The position numbers were made by a program, and so were the translations under genes. This document shows positions 7,857 through 15,457 of a DNA stretch of 36,656 nucleotides, piece after piece (position 1 is the stretch's first letter; each line of letters begins with the position of its first letter). The notes under the pieces are model-generated. The model was given only the letters and a program-made list of their open reading frames with translations, had not been told where the DNA came from and did not search any database. This DNA comes from an uncultured Mailhella sp. (GTDB lineage Bacteria; Desulfobacterota; Desulfovibrionia; Desulfovibrionales; Desulfovibrionaceae), in assembly GCF_905187505.1 (NCBI RefSeq), contig NZ_CAJJIC010000010.1, forward strand, positions 1 to 36,656. The letters are read 5' to 3'.

Positions 7857-8237
7857 TCACCAGACTTCGCAAAGAAGTTCGCCGCCAGTCTTGTCCGCAT
7901 GGGCGGTCATGCCGTCCAGAACGCCACGGGAAGTGGACAGGATGCAGATGCCAAGACCATTCTGAACGCGGGGAATCTGATGAGCGCCCACATAGACACG
8001 GCGACCAGGCTTGCTGATGCGCTTGAGGCCCGTAATGGCCGGACGCCCCTTCACATACTTCAGCGCAATGGTGATGTTACGGTCATCGACGGTAACATCT
8101 TCCACATAGCCTTCCTGCTTGAGGATGGACGCCATGGCTTCCTTCATCTTCGAGCGCGGCACACTTACTTCCTTGTGAAGGGCCAGGTGTGCGTTGCGGA
8201 TACGCGTGAGCATATCGGCAATGGGATCGGTCAACAT
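7857..8237 (-). CDS. rpsH: 30S ribosomal protein S8 (uS8)
   Basis: The product has 126 residues (E. coli 130), starting M-L-T-D-P-I-A-D-M-L-T-R-I-R-N-A and ending with the S8 signature (S-T-S-R-G-V-L-D-G and G-G-E-L-L-C-E-V-W). uS8 binds the central domain of 16S rRNA, and in E. coli it is the translational repressor of the spc operon. No leader target was looked for here beyond simple hairpins. It is 27 bp after rpsN. Confidence 0.97.
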   Translation of the reverse strand: MLTDPIADMLTRIRNAHLALHKEVSVPRSKMKEAMASILKQEGYVEDVTVDDRNITIALKYVKGRPAITGLKRISKPGRRVYVGAHQIPRVQNGLGICILSTSRGVLDGMTAHADKTGGELLCEVW

Positions 8238-8264
8238 GGTATAACTCCTGAAAGTTAGCTGGGA

Positions 8265-8450
8265 CTACCAGCTGGATTTGCGGACGCCGGGCAGTTCGCC
8301 GTTCAGCGCCTTTTTGCGGAAGCAGATACGGCACAGGCCGAACTGACGCATGAAAGCATGGGGACGACCGCACACAGGGCAGCGATTGTAAGCGCGAACA
8401 GCAAACTTGGGCTTGCGGGCGGCTTTTACTTTAAGAGCAGTACGAGCCAT
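8265..8450 (-). CDS. rpsN: 30S ribosomal protein S14, short zinc type (uS14)
   Basis: The 61-residue protein is the short C+ form of uS14, with Cys24-x2-Cys27 and Cys40-x2-Cys43 forming a zinc ribbon. E. coli has the longer 101-residue form without zinc. The end, G-E-L-P-G-V-R-K-S-S-W, is the family signature. uS14 is assembled late in the 30S head. It lies 10 bp after rplE and 27 bp before rpsH. Confidence 0.97.
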   Translation of the reverse strand: MARTALKVKAARKPKFAVRAYNRCPVCGRPHAFMRQFGLCRICFRKKALNGELPGVRKSSW

Positions 8451-8460
8451 TGCTCACTCC

Positions 8461-9000
8461 TTACTTGCGGAAAGGCATGCCGAGCTGCTCGAGCATCAGC
8501 TTGCTTTCCTTGTCCGTGGTTGCGGAGGTCACGATGGTGATGTTCATACCCACGGGGTTTTCCACACGGTCGGATTCCATTTCGGGGAAAATGGTGTGTT
8601 CCTTGATACCGAGGGTGAAGTTGCCACGACCATCGAAGCCACGATCCGGGATGCCGCGGAAGTCGCGGACGCGGGGCATGGCGAAGTTCATGAGTTTGTC
8701 AAGGAAGTCCCACATGGCGTCCTTGCGCAGGGTGACGCGCACGCCGATGGGCATGCCTTCACGCAGCTTGAACGCGGCAATGGACTTCTTGGCGCGGGTG
8801 ACTACGGCCTTCTGGCCGGCAATGGCGGTCAGGTCGGCCACGCAGTCGTCGATCAGCTTCTGGTTCTGGTTGGCAGAACCAAGACCGATATTCAGGGAGA
8901 TCTTCTCGATCCCAGGGATCTGCATAGGAGACTTGTAAGCAAACTCCTTCTGCAATGCCGGGACCACCTTCTCACGGTATATCGTTTCCAGACGGGTCAT
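8461..9000 (-). CDS. rplE: 50S ribosomal protein L5 (uL5)
   Basis: At 179 residues it equals E. coli uL5. Visible family segments are N-I-G-L-G-S-A-N-Q-N, A-V-V-T-R-A-K-K-S-I-A-A-F-K-L-R-E-G and R-D-F-R-G-I-P-D-R-G-F-D-G-R-G-N. uL5 binds 5S rRNA and contacts the P-site tRNA and uS13. It sits 13 bp after rplX and 10 bp before rpsN. Confidence 0.98.
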   Translation of the reverse strand: MTRLETIYREKVVPALQKEFAYKSPMQIPGIEKISLNIGLGSANQNQKLIDDCVADLTAIAGQKAVVTRAKKSIAAFKLREGMPIGVRVTLRKDAMWDFLDKLMNFAMPRVRDFRGIPDRGFDGRGNFTLGIKEHTIFPEMESDRVENPVGMNITIVTSATTDKESKLMLEQLGMPFRK

Positions 9001-9013
9001 CGTCGTTCACCTT

Positions 9014-9334
9014 CTAGAGGGTTTCGTTGCACTTCTTGCAGAAACGGACTTTCTTCCCGTCTTCGGTCACCCGATAACCAACGCGGGTGGGCTTTGCACA
9101 GTGCGGGCAAACCACCATCAGGTTGGAGACGTGGATAGGCATTTCCTTTTCAACGATGCCGCCGGCTTCGCGCTTGTAGGGGTTGGGGCGCACGTTGCGC
9201 TTCACAACGTTCACCTTCTCAACCAGAATGCGGTCGGACTTGCGCAGGACCTTCAGAACCTTGCCGATCTTGCCTTCGTCCTTGCCGGCGATCACCATCA
9301 CCTTGTCGTCTTTATGAATACGAAACTGTTTCAT
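9014..9334 (-). CDS. rplX: 50S ribosomal protein L24 (uL24) with C-terminal zinc ribbon
   Basis: The 106-residue protein starts M-K-Q-F-R-I-H-K-D-D-K-V and has the KOW motif (V-I-A-G-K-D-E-G-K-I-G-K-V). Unlike the E. coli protein, the C-terminal part carries two cysteine pairs, Cys76-x2-Cys79 and Cys99-x2-Cys102, which should bind zinc. uL24 is an assembly initiator at the 5' end of 23S rRNA. It lies 11 bp after rplN. Confidence 0.97.
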   Translation of the reverse strand: MKQFRIHKDDKVMVIAGKDEGKIGKVLKVLRKSDRILVEKVNVVKRNVRPNPYKREAGGIVEKEMPIHVSNLMVVCPHCAKPTRVGYRVTEDGKKVRFCKKCNETL

Positions 9335-9345
9335 AGCCTTGGCTC

Positions 9346-9714
9346 CTACAGCACTTCAGGGGCAAGGGACACGATCTTCATGAAGTTGCGGGCGCGAAGT
9401 TCGCGGGCAACGGGTCCGAAGATACGGGTACCCACAGGTTCACCCTGCTTGGTCAGAAGCACGGCGGCGTTCGTATCGAACTTGATGTAGGAACCGTCGG
9501 CGCGGCGCACTTCCTTGGCGGTACGCACGACCACGGCTTCCATGACATCGCCCTTCTTCACCTTGGCGTGGGGGATGGCGTCCTTCACGGACACCATGAT
9601 GATATCGCCCACCGTGGCATAGCGACGGTGAGAGCCGCCCAGCACCTTGATGCAGGCCACTTCCTTGGCGCCGGAGTTGTCGGCCACCTGGAGTCTGGAT
9701 TCTACCTGGATCAT
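9346..9714 (-). CDS. rplN: 50S ribosomal protein L14 (uL14)
   Basis: The 122-residue product (E. coli 123) begins M-I-Q-V-E-S-R-L-Q-V-A-D-N-S-G-A-K and includes the signature V-V-V-R-T-A-K-E-V-R-R-A-D-G-S-Y-I. uL14 forms intersubunit bridges and is the docking site of the silencing factor RsfS. It starts the spc segment, 30 bp after rpsQ. Confidence 0.98.
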   Translation of the reverse strand: MIQVESRLQVADNSGAKEVACIKVLGGSHRRYATVGDIIMVSVKDAIPHAKVKKGDVMEAVVVRTAKEVRRADGSYIKFDTNAAVLLTKQGEPVGTRIFGPVARELRARNFMKIVSLAPEVL

Positions 9715-9744
9715 AGTGTTTCCTTTTAGTCAGCCCGAATGGGA

Positions 9745-10011
9745 CTAGACGGCCTTTTCAAGCACGGACACCAGGTGCCAGCGCTTGTTCCGGCTCATGG
9801 GCCGGTATTCCACAATCTTGACCTTGTCGCCGATGCCGCACTCATTCATAGGATCGTGGGCGGTGAACTTCTTGCGCCGACGAATGTACTTCTTGAGAAG
9901 CGGATGCTGAACCAGAGTTTCAACGAGGACGACAATGGTCTTGTCGCACTTGTCGCTGATCACAGTTCCGACGAGCGTTCTGCCGTTGCGCTGTTCGATT
10001 GCGCTGTTCAT
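9745..10011 (-). CDS. rpsQ: 30S ribosomal protein S17 (uS17)
   Basis: The 88-residue protein (E. coli 84) has the OB-fold sequence G-R-T-L-V-G-T-V-I-S-D-K-C-D-K-T-I-V-V and the signature G-D-K-V-K-I-V-E-Y-R-P-M-S-R-N-K-R-W. uS17 is a primary 16S rRNA binder at the bottom of the body. It is 8 bp after rpmC and closes the S10 segment. Confidence 0.97.
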   Translation of the reverse strand: MNSAIEQRNGRTLVGTVISDKCDKTIVVLVETLVQHPLLKKYIRRRKKFTAHDPMNECGIGDKVKIVEYRPMSRNKRWHLVSVLEKAV

Positions 10012-10019
10012 ATCCGCTC

Positions 10020-10211
10020 CTAGTTCTTCGCGGCCGCGGCCAGAGCCGTCAGCACACGGGCAATATCTTTCTTGGTGGCCGGAATGGACGCCGTCTTTTC
10101 CAACTGAGCAGTGGCATGCTGGAAGCGCAGGTTGAAAAGTTCCTGACGCAGTTCAGTCAGCTTCGCCTGGAGCTGCTCGACGCTCATTTCGCGAACTTCC
10201 TTCATTTTCAT
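10020..10211 (-). CDS. rpmC: 50S ribosomal protein L29 (uL29)
   Basis: At 63 residues it equals E. coli uL29. The two-helix protein begins M-K-M-K-E-V-R-E-M-S and has the L-R-Q-E-L-F-N-L-R-F-Q signature. uL29 lies at the tunnel exit and with uL23 binds SRP and trigger factor. Its start overlaps the rplP stop by 4 bp (ATGA), so translation is coupled. Confidence 0.97.
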   Translation of the reverse strand: MKMKEVREMSVEQLQAKLTELRQELFNLRFQHATAQLEKTASIPATKKDIARVLTALAAAAKN

Positions 10212-10626
10212 TCGAAGGCCCCCTCTCTCACCACGATCACAGTCTTCACAGGCAGCTTGTGGCTGGCCAGCGTGAGGGCGCGCTTGGCGAGTTCAAGGTC
10301 GACACCCTTGATTTCATACAGCACGCGGCCGGGCTTGACCGGTGCGCACCAGCCCACAGGGGCACCCTTACCGCTACCCTGACGAGTGGCCAGAGGCTTG
10401 GCGGTCACGGGATGATCGGGGAACACCCTGATCCAGACTTTGCCGCCGCGGCGGATGTGGCGCATCATGGCGATACGGGCGGCTTCAATCTGCTGACTGG
10501 AAAGCTTGCCATGTTCGACAGCCTTCAGGCCAATTTCACCAAACGCGATGGTAGCGCCACGGTTGGCCGGGCCACGCAGGCGGCCTTTCTGCCACTTGCG
10601 GAATTTAATTCTCTTGGGAGCAAGCA

Positions 10627-10627
<1 letters not shown>
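10208..10627 (-). CDS. rplP: 50S ribosomal protein L16 (uL16)
   Basis: The 139-residue protein begins M-L-A-P-K-R-I-K-F-R-K-W-Q-K-G-R and carries G-A-P-V-G-W-C-A-P-V-K-P-G and the R-R-G-G-K-V-W-I-R-V-F-P segment. uL16 is a late assembly protein that positions the A-site tRNA near the peptidyl transferase centre. Its ATG overlaps the rpsC stop by one base (TAATG) and its end overlaps rpmC by 4 bp. Confidence 0.98.
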
Positions 10628-11269
<642 letters not shown>

Positions 11270-11271
11270 GC

Positions 11272-11610
11272 CTATTCCTGTCCTTCCGCGAGAATTACGG
11301 TAATGTGGCTGGTACGCTTGCGAATGTGCATAGCACGACCCTGAGAACGAGGCATGAAGCGCTTCCAGGTGGGGCCTTCGTTGACCACCACGTCCTTGAC
11401 GTACATGGAGTCCACATCAATGCCAGGGAACTGGGAGGCGTTGGCCAGCGCCGAACGAACCACTCCGTAAAGAACACCGGCAGGCTTGTTGGGCGTGAAC
11501 TTGAGCTGGTTCAGGGCATCTTCCACAGGAAGACCCTTGATGTTCTGGGCAACCAGACGGGTCTTGCGGGGAGAAACGCGCTGAAACTTGCAGATTGCTT
11601 TCGATTCCAT
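11272..11610 (-). CDS. rplV: 50S ribosomal protein L22 (uL22)
   Basis: The 112-residue protein (E. coli 110) has the family core V-S-P-R-K-T-R-L-V-A and the C-terminal signature R-A-M-H-I-R-K-R-T-S-H-I-T-V. Between them lies the long beta-hairpin (about residues 82-100) that reaches into the exit tunnel, where changes cause macrolide resistance; no abnormality is visible. It lies 12 bp after rpsS. Confidence 0.98.
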   Translation of the reverse strand: MESKAICKFQRVSPRKTRLVAQNIKGLPVEDALNQLKFTPNKPAGVLYGVVRSALANASQFPGIDVDSMYVKDVVVNEGPTWKRFMPRSQGRAMHIRKRTSHITVILAEGQE

Positions 11611-11622
11611 GAACGTTACTCG

Positions 11623-11907
11623 CTATTTTTTGACCGCTTTCGTCTTCTTGTCCGCAGCGTGGCCGTGGAACGTACGAGTGGGCGCGAATTCGCCCATCTT
11701 GTGACCGACCATGTTTTCCGTCACGAAGACCGGGATGAACTTCTTGCCGTTGTGCACGGCGAACGTCAAACCAACCATTTCAGGCAGAATCATGGAACGG
11801 CGGGACCAGGTCTTGATGACCTTGTGGTCGTTGCTGGCAACGGCCGCGTCTACCTTCTTCATGAGGCTGCCGTCCACAAAGGGACCTTTTTTAAGAGATC
11901 TGGGCAT
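11623..11907 (-). CDS. rpsS: 30S ribosomal protein S19 (uS19)
   Basis: The 94-residue protein (E. coli 92) reads M-P-R-S-L-K-K-G-P-F-V-D at the start, with I-K-T-W-S-R-R-S-M-I-L-P-E-M-V-G and K-M-G-E-F-A-P-T-R-T-F further on. uS19 is in the 30S head and contacts the A-site tRNA. It is 12 bp after rplB. Confidence 0.98.
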   Translation of the reverse strand: MPRSLKKGPFVDGSLMKKVDAAVASNDHKVIKTWSRRSMILPEMVGLTFAVHNGKKFIPVFVTENMVGHKMGEFAPTRTFHGHAADKKTKAVKK

Positions 11908-11919
11908 GTCCGGCTCCTC

Positions 11920-12750
11920 TTACTTCTGACCGCGGCTCTTGATGATGAGACGGCCGGAAGGCTTCTTCTTTGCGCGGGTCTTGTAGCCCTTGGTAGGAAT
12001 GCCCCAGGGAGTCACAGGATGACGACCACCGGAGCTGCGACCTTCACCACCACCCAGAGGATGGTCGACAGGGTTCATCGCGACGCCGCGGACCTTGGGA
12101 CGACGGCTCAACCAGCGGTTGCGGCCGGCCTTGCCAAGGCTGATGTTTTCATGCTGCACGTTGCCGACCTGACCGACGGTGGCGATGCAGGTGGCGAGCA
12201 CCTTGCGAACTTCACCGGAAGGCAGGCGGAGGATGACATACTTGCCGTCCTTGCCCACGAGCTGGGCATAGGTGCCGGCGGCACGGCACATCTGGCCGCC
12301 GCGGCCGGGATGCATCTCGATGTTGTGCACGTTGGTGCCCACGGGGATGCGGTTCAGGGCAAGAGCGTTGCCGGGCTTGATGTCGGCCTTGTCGCCGGCT
12401 TCAATCACGTCGCCCTGCTGAATGCCCACGGGAGCGAGAATGTAGCGCTTTTCACCGTCGGCATAGGTCAGAAGAGCGATGCGGGCGGTACGGTTGGGAT
12501 CGTATTCGATTTCAGCGACGCGGGCGGCGATGCCCATCTTGTCGCGCTTGAAGTCGATGATGCGATACAGGCGCTTATGACCGCCGCCACGGCGACGGCT
12601 GGTAACGCGGCCGTTGTTGTTGCGGCCGCTCTTCTTGGTAAGACCTTCGGTGAGAGACTTTTCCGGCGTGGATCTGGTGATCTCAGCGAAGTCGGACACA
12701 GTCTGGAAACGACGTCCAGCCGAGGTCGGTTTCATCTTCAGAACAGCCAT
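11920..12750 (-). CDS. rplB: 50S ribosomal protein L2 (uL2)
   Basis: The 276-residue protein (E. coli 273) contains G-R-N-N-N-G-R-V-T-S-R-R-R-G-G-G-H-K-R near the start and the conserved catalytic-centre segment V-A-M-N-P-V-D-H-P-L-G-G-G-E-G-R in the last quarter. uL2 supports the peptidyl transferase centre and bridge B7b. It is 3 bp after rplW. Confidence 0.98.
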   Translation of the reverse strand: MAVLKMKPTSAGRRFQTVSDFAEITRSTPEKSLTEGLTKKSGRNNNGRVTSRRRGGGHKRLYRIIDFKRDKMGIAARVAEIEYDPNRTARIALLTYADGEKRYILAPVGIQQGDVIEAGDKADIKPGNALALNRIPVGTNVHNIEMHPGRGGQMCRAAGTYAQLVGKDGKYVILRLPSGEVRKVLATCIATVGQVGNVQHENISLGKAGRNRWLSRRPKVRGVAMNPVDHPLGGGEGRSSGGRHPVTPWGIPTKGYKTRAKKKPSGRLIIKSRGQK

Positions 12751-12753
12751 TGA

Positions 12754-13041
12754 CTAGACTCCCTCGAAGAAATCGATTTTGTTGTCAGCGGCGAGGGTCA
12801 CATAGGCCTTGCGATAGCCCGGGATGCGGCCCTTCACGCGGCCCTGGCGCACGCGACGGCGCGGCTTGACCGTAATGACATTGACATTCGTGACCTTGAC
12901 CTTGAAGGCTTCTTCCACTGCCTTACCGATCTCGATCTTGTTGGCCTTGGTATCGACGAAGAAGGCATACACGCCTTCTTCACGAAGGGCGGTGGCCTTT
13001 TCGGTCACCACGGGCCGAAGAAGAATTTTCGTGTAATCCAT
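12754..13041 (-). CDS. rplW: 50S ribosomal protein L23 (uL23)
   Basis: The ATG at 13041 gives 95 residues (M-D-Y-T-K-I-L-L-R-P-V-V-T-E-K) with AAAGGA six bases upstream; in-frame TTG and ATG codons further up overlap this ribosome binding site and are less likely. uL23 surrounds the exit tunnel and docks SRP and trigger factor. The R-R-R-V-R-Q-G-R loop and I-P-G-Y-R-K-A-Y-V-T-L end are typical. Confidence 0.95.
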   Translation of the reverse strand: MDYTKILLRPVVTEKATALREEGVYAFFVDTKANKIEIGKAVEEAFKVKVTNVNVITVKPRRRVRQGRVKGRIPGYRKAYVTLAADNKIDFFEGV

Positions 13042-13065
13042 GTCCATTCCTTTCAAGGCGAGCGA

Positions 13066-13695
13066 CTACTTCAGTCTCTCTTCCAGATGGGGCAGAGCAC
13101 CTTCCAGCACCACGAGCTGCTTGCAATTGAGCACATCGTACACAGTCACGGCATCGGGGGTGACGAGGGTGATACCAGGGAGGTTGCGGGCGGCGAGAGC
13201 GAGCGTGGGATTCACGCCGTTTTCTTCGGGAGCGGCCACCACGAGAGCCTTGGTCAGACCAAGGTTCTTGGCAACGCCGGCGAAGAGCTTCGTCTTGGCT
13301 TCGGCAAGTTCAATGCCCTTGACCACCTTGAGGCCGTCGGCCACGCGGGAGGAAAGAGCCATGCGCAGAGCCAGAGCGCGCACCTTCTTGTTGACCTTGA
13401 AGCTGTAGTCACGCGGCTGGGGTCCGAAGATGATCGCGCCACCACGCATGATGGGCGAACGGTTGGAACCCTGACGCGCATTGCCAGTGCCCTTCTGCTT
13501 GAAGGGCTTCTTGCCACCGCCGGACACGAAGGCACGGGTCTTGGCGGCGTGAGTACCGGCACGCTGGGCGGCGCGATAGGCACGAACCACAAGGTTCAGA
13601 ATCTCCGGCCTCACTTCGACTTCGAACACTTCGGGAGCGAGGGTGACTTCCCCGGCTTCCTGATTGTTCTGATCGTATACTTTCATAACAGCCAT
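13066..13695 (-). CDS. rplD: 50S ribosomal protein L4 (uL4)
   Basis: The 209-residue protein (E. coli 201) starts at the ATG at 13695 (M-A-V-M-K-V-Y-D), with GGAG eight bases upstream; an open frame to 13719 lacks family similarity. The tunnel loop is recognisable by G-G-G-K-K-P-F-K-Q-K-G-T-G-N-A-R-Q-G. In E. coli uL4 represses the S10 operon through its leader RNA. Here the leader is much longer (see 14678-15244), so that control may differ. Confidence 0.96.
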   Translation of the reverse strand: MAVMKVYDQNNQEAGEVTLAPEVFEVEVRPEILNLVVRAYRAAQRAGTHAAKTRAFVSGGGKKPFKQKGTGNARQGSNRSPIMRGGAIIFGPQPRDYSFKVNKKVRALALRMALSSRVADGLKVVKGIELAEAKTKLFAGVAKNLGLTKALVVAAPEENGVNPTLALAARNLPGITLVTPDAVTVYDVLNCKQLVVLEGALPHLEERLK

Positions 13696-13718
13696 TGCTT
13701 CATCTCCTGTGTTGCGCA

Positions 13719-14348
13719 CTACTGCTTGCGCACCAGCACCAGACCGTTCTTCGGTCCGGGCACGGCACCCTTGATAAGGATGACGTTATCCTCGGGGCGA
13801 ACTTCCACGATCTTCAGGCCCTGCGTGGTAACGCGCTCGGCGCCCCACTGACCGGCCATCTTCTTACCCTTGAACACATGTCCGGGGAAGGTGTTGTTAC
13901 CGATGGAACCACCGGAACGATGCACCTTTTCGTCGCCATGGCCATCGTCCATGCCATGGAAGTTCCAACGGCGCATAACGCCCTGATAACCTTTACCAAT
14001 GCTGGTACCCGTCACCTTCACGGTGTCGCCGGCGGCGAACACTTCGGCGGTGAGGACCTGGCCGACTTCAACGGCGGCCGGTTCGGCGAGACGGATCTCG
14101 CGAACTTCGCGGCAGGGAGCCACGCCGGCCTTGGCAAAGTGACCGCGCATAGCCTTGGTCACCTTCTTTTCAGCCACTTCTTCAAAGGCGATCTGAAGAG
14201 CGTTGTAGCCGTCGTTTTCCACCGTCTTTACCTGGGTCACGGGGCAGGGACCTGCCTTGACCACGGTAACGGCAACAGCGCTGCCGTCATCGGCGAAAAT
14301 ACGGGTCATGCCCAGCTTTCGTCCAATAATACCCATTTTTTCAGACAT
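13719..14348 (-). CDS. rplC: 50S ribosomal protein L3 (uL3)
   Basis: At 209 residues it equals E. coli uL3. The start reads M-S-E-K-M-G-I-I-G-R-K-L-G-M-T-R-I-F, and the central extension toward the peptidyl transferase centre (F-H-G-M-D-D-G-H-G-D-E-K-V-H-R-S-G-G-S-I-G) is intact. uL3 is one of two initiators of 50S assembly. It lies 11 bp after rpsJ. Confidence 0.98.
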   Translation of the reverse strand: MSEKMGIIGRKLGMTRIFADDGSAVAVTVVKAGPCPVTQVKTVENDGYNALQIAFEEVAEKKVTKAMRGHFAKAGVAPCREVREIRLAEPAAVEVGQVLTAEVFAAGDTVKVTGTSIGKGYQGVMRRWNFHGMDDGHGDEKVHRSGGSIGNNTFPGHVFKGKKMAGQWGAERVTTQGLKIVEVRPEDNVILIKGAVPGPKNGLVLVRKQ

Positions 14349-14359
14349 GACGCCCCTCT

Positions 14360-14677
14360 CTAGAGCTTAATTTCCACATCCACGCCGGCGGGCAAGGAAA
14401 GCTTGCCCAGAGCGTCCACGGTCTGCTGCGTGGGGTCGAGGATGTCCATAAGGCGCTTGTGGACCCTCATCTCGAACTGCTCACGGGACTTCTTGTCCAC
14501 ATGGACCGAGCGCTGAATCGTGTACTTGTGAATGTTGGTGGGCAGAGGAATAGGCCCAGCCACACCAGCGCCGGTATTGCGCGCAGTGTCCACGATTTCC
14601 GCCACAGCCTTGTCCAGGATGCGGTAATCGTAAGCCTTAAGCTTGATACGGATACGATCACTGCCAACTGTCGTCAT
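14360..14677 (-). CDS. rpsJ: 30S ribosomal protein S10 (uS10)
   Basis: The 105-residue protein (E. coli 103) contains the S10 signature A-G-P-I-P-L-P-T-N-I-H-K-Y-T-I-Q-R-S. uS10 is a 30S head protein and, with NusB, part of antitermination complexes. A clear GGAG lies seven bases before the ATG. It is the first gene of the super-operon, with a leader of about 570 nt. Confidence 0.98.
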   Translation of the reverse strand: MTTVGSDRIRIKLKAYDYRILDKAVAEIVDTARNTGAGVAGPIPLPTNIHKYTIQRSVHVDKKSREQFEMRVHKRLMDILDPTQQTVDALGKLSLPAGVDVEIKL

Positions 14678-15244
14678 TGCGAATCTCCATTTTCTGGCAA
14701 ACCCGCTCCGGCTGATCCCTGTCGGAGTATTTCAGCCGGAGAATCCACCGCCGAAAGGGCGGCTGACCGGGCAAGGAGCCGGTCATTTCATGAGGCACTC
14801 TTACGCTCACCTTGCGTGAAGAAGCGCCCTTCGTTCCTACACCTAAAGTCAGGCAACGACCAAAAACGCCTTTGAAAAAGCATCAAAGTCGTTCGGCTCA
14901 TGGATATGTATGCGGGGGATAAAGAGAAGAACGGAACCAATGGCAACCGTTCGAGCCCTGCAAAAGTCCATACTAGCCGATCCTGGTCGCCAACCTGGCC
15001 TGTCCGGAAAGTTGCTTTCCGTCAAACAGGTGGTCCCGCAGGAGCCAACACACACCCGGCGCATGGATTGCCCATCCACCGGAAAACCTTGCAATCCGCG
15101 AAGTCCCGGATTGTTGCGGTCTGACATCTTAGGCATGTGCGACGCCTGCAAATGTCAAAACCCTGATCGAATGCTCAGAGTACAGCAGGACAGATTCCAT
15201 CTGCCCTTCCCTGCCGTCCAGGGAAATGCCCATAACATGGGCGA
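14678..15244 (-). ncRNA. Long structured 5' leader of the S10 operon (candidate cis-regulatory RNA)
   Basis: The promoter at 15251-15279 predicts a transcript start near 15244, leaving about 567 nt before rpsJ. Perfect short inverted repeats fill this leader: 14706-14715 with 14732-14741 (10 bp, just before the rpsJ ribosome binding site), 14764-14770 with 14779-14785, 15005-15011 with 15015-15021, and GCAATCC at 15091-15097, which can pair with either 15065-15071 or 15107-15113. The E. coli S10 leader is 172 nt. A 100-codon open frame (14849-15151) crosses the region but resembles no known protein, so I take it as non-coding. Confidence 0.5.
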
Positions 15245-15250
15245 GGTCTA

Positions 15251-15300
15251 TTTGTAGCTTTCAAGGCCCCGGCAGTCAAGTTTTTTTTAAAAAATTTTCG
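15251..15300 (-). promoter_or_regulatory. Strong sigma-70 promoter with UP-like element for the S10 operon
   Basis: The minus strand reads TTGACT (15274-15279), exactly 17 nt, then TACAAA (15251-15256). Directly upstream of the -35 is a run made almost only of A and T (15280-15299), like an UP element bound by the RNA polymerase alpha C-terminal domain. This fits a highly expressed ribosomal operon. Confidence 0.8.
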
Positions 15301-15334
15301 TTTTTCTCCGCCCCGGGAGCGCTGCGGAGAAAAA
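15301..15334. repeat. Perfect 11-bp inverted repeat upstream of the S10 promoter
   Basis: TTTTTCTCCGC (15301-15311) and its exact complement (15324-15334) enclose a 12-base GC-rich loop. It lies between the potassium channel gene and the S10 promoter and could end upstream transcription, although no uninterrupted T tract follows on either strand. A second hairpin (15391-15397 with 15403-15409) lies closer to the channel gene. Confidence 0.4.
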
Positions 15335-15457
15335 AGTCATTTTATTAAGCATCATGCGCGGTTAAATCCGCCGTGCATGGAAGGCTCCGCGCGAAGGCCG
15401 CCCCTTCGCAGCCGGACGACATTCCTTTCCGAAAAAAAATTTCCGGTCCGGCGCGCA

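Noticed and set aside
14849..15151. 100-codon minus-strand frame in the S10 leader
   Set aside because: No ribosome binding site, no recognisable domain, and it overlaps the inverted repeats of the leader; I treat it as non-coding.
15153..15158. TTGACA in the S10 leader as a second promoter
   Set aside because: No acceptable -10 box lies 16-18 nt downstream; the nearest (TAAGAT) is 21 nt away.
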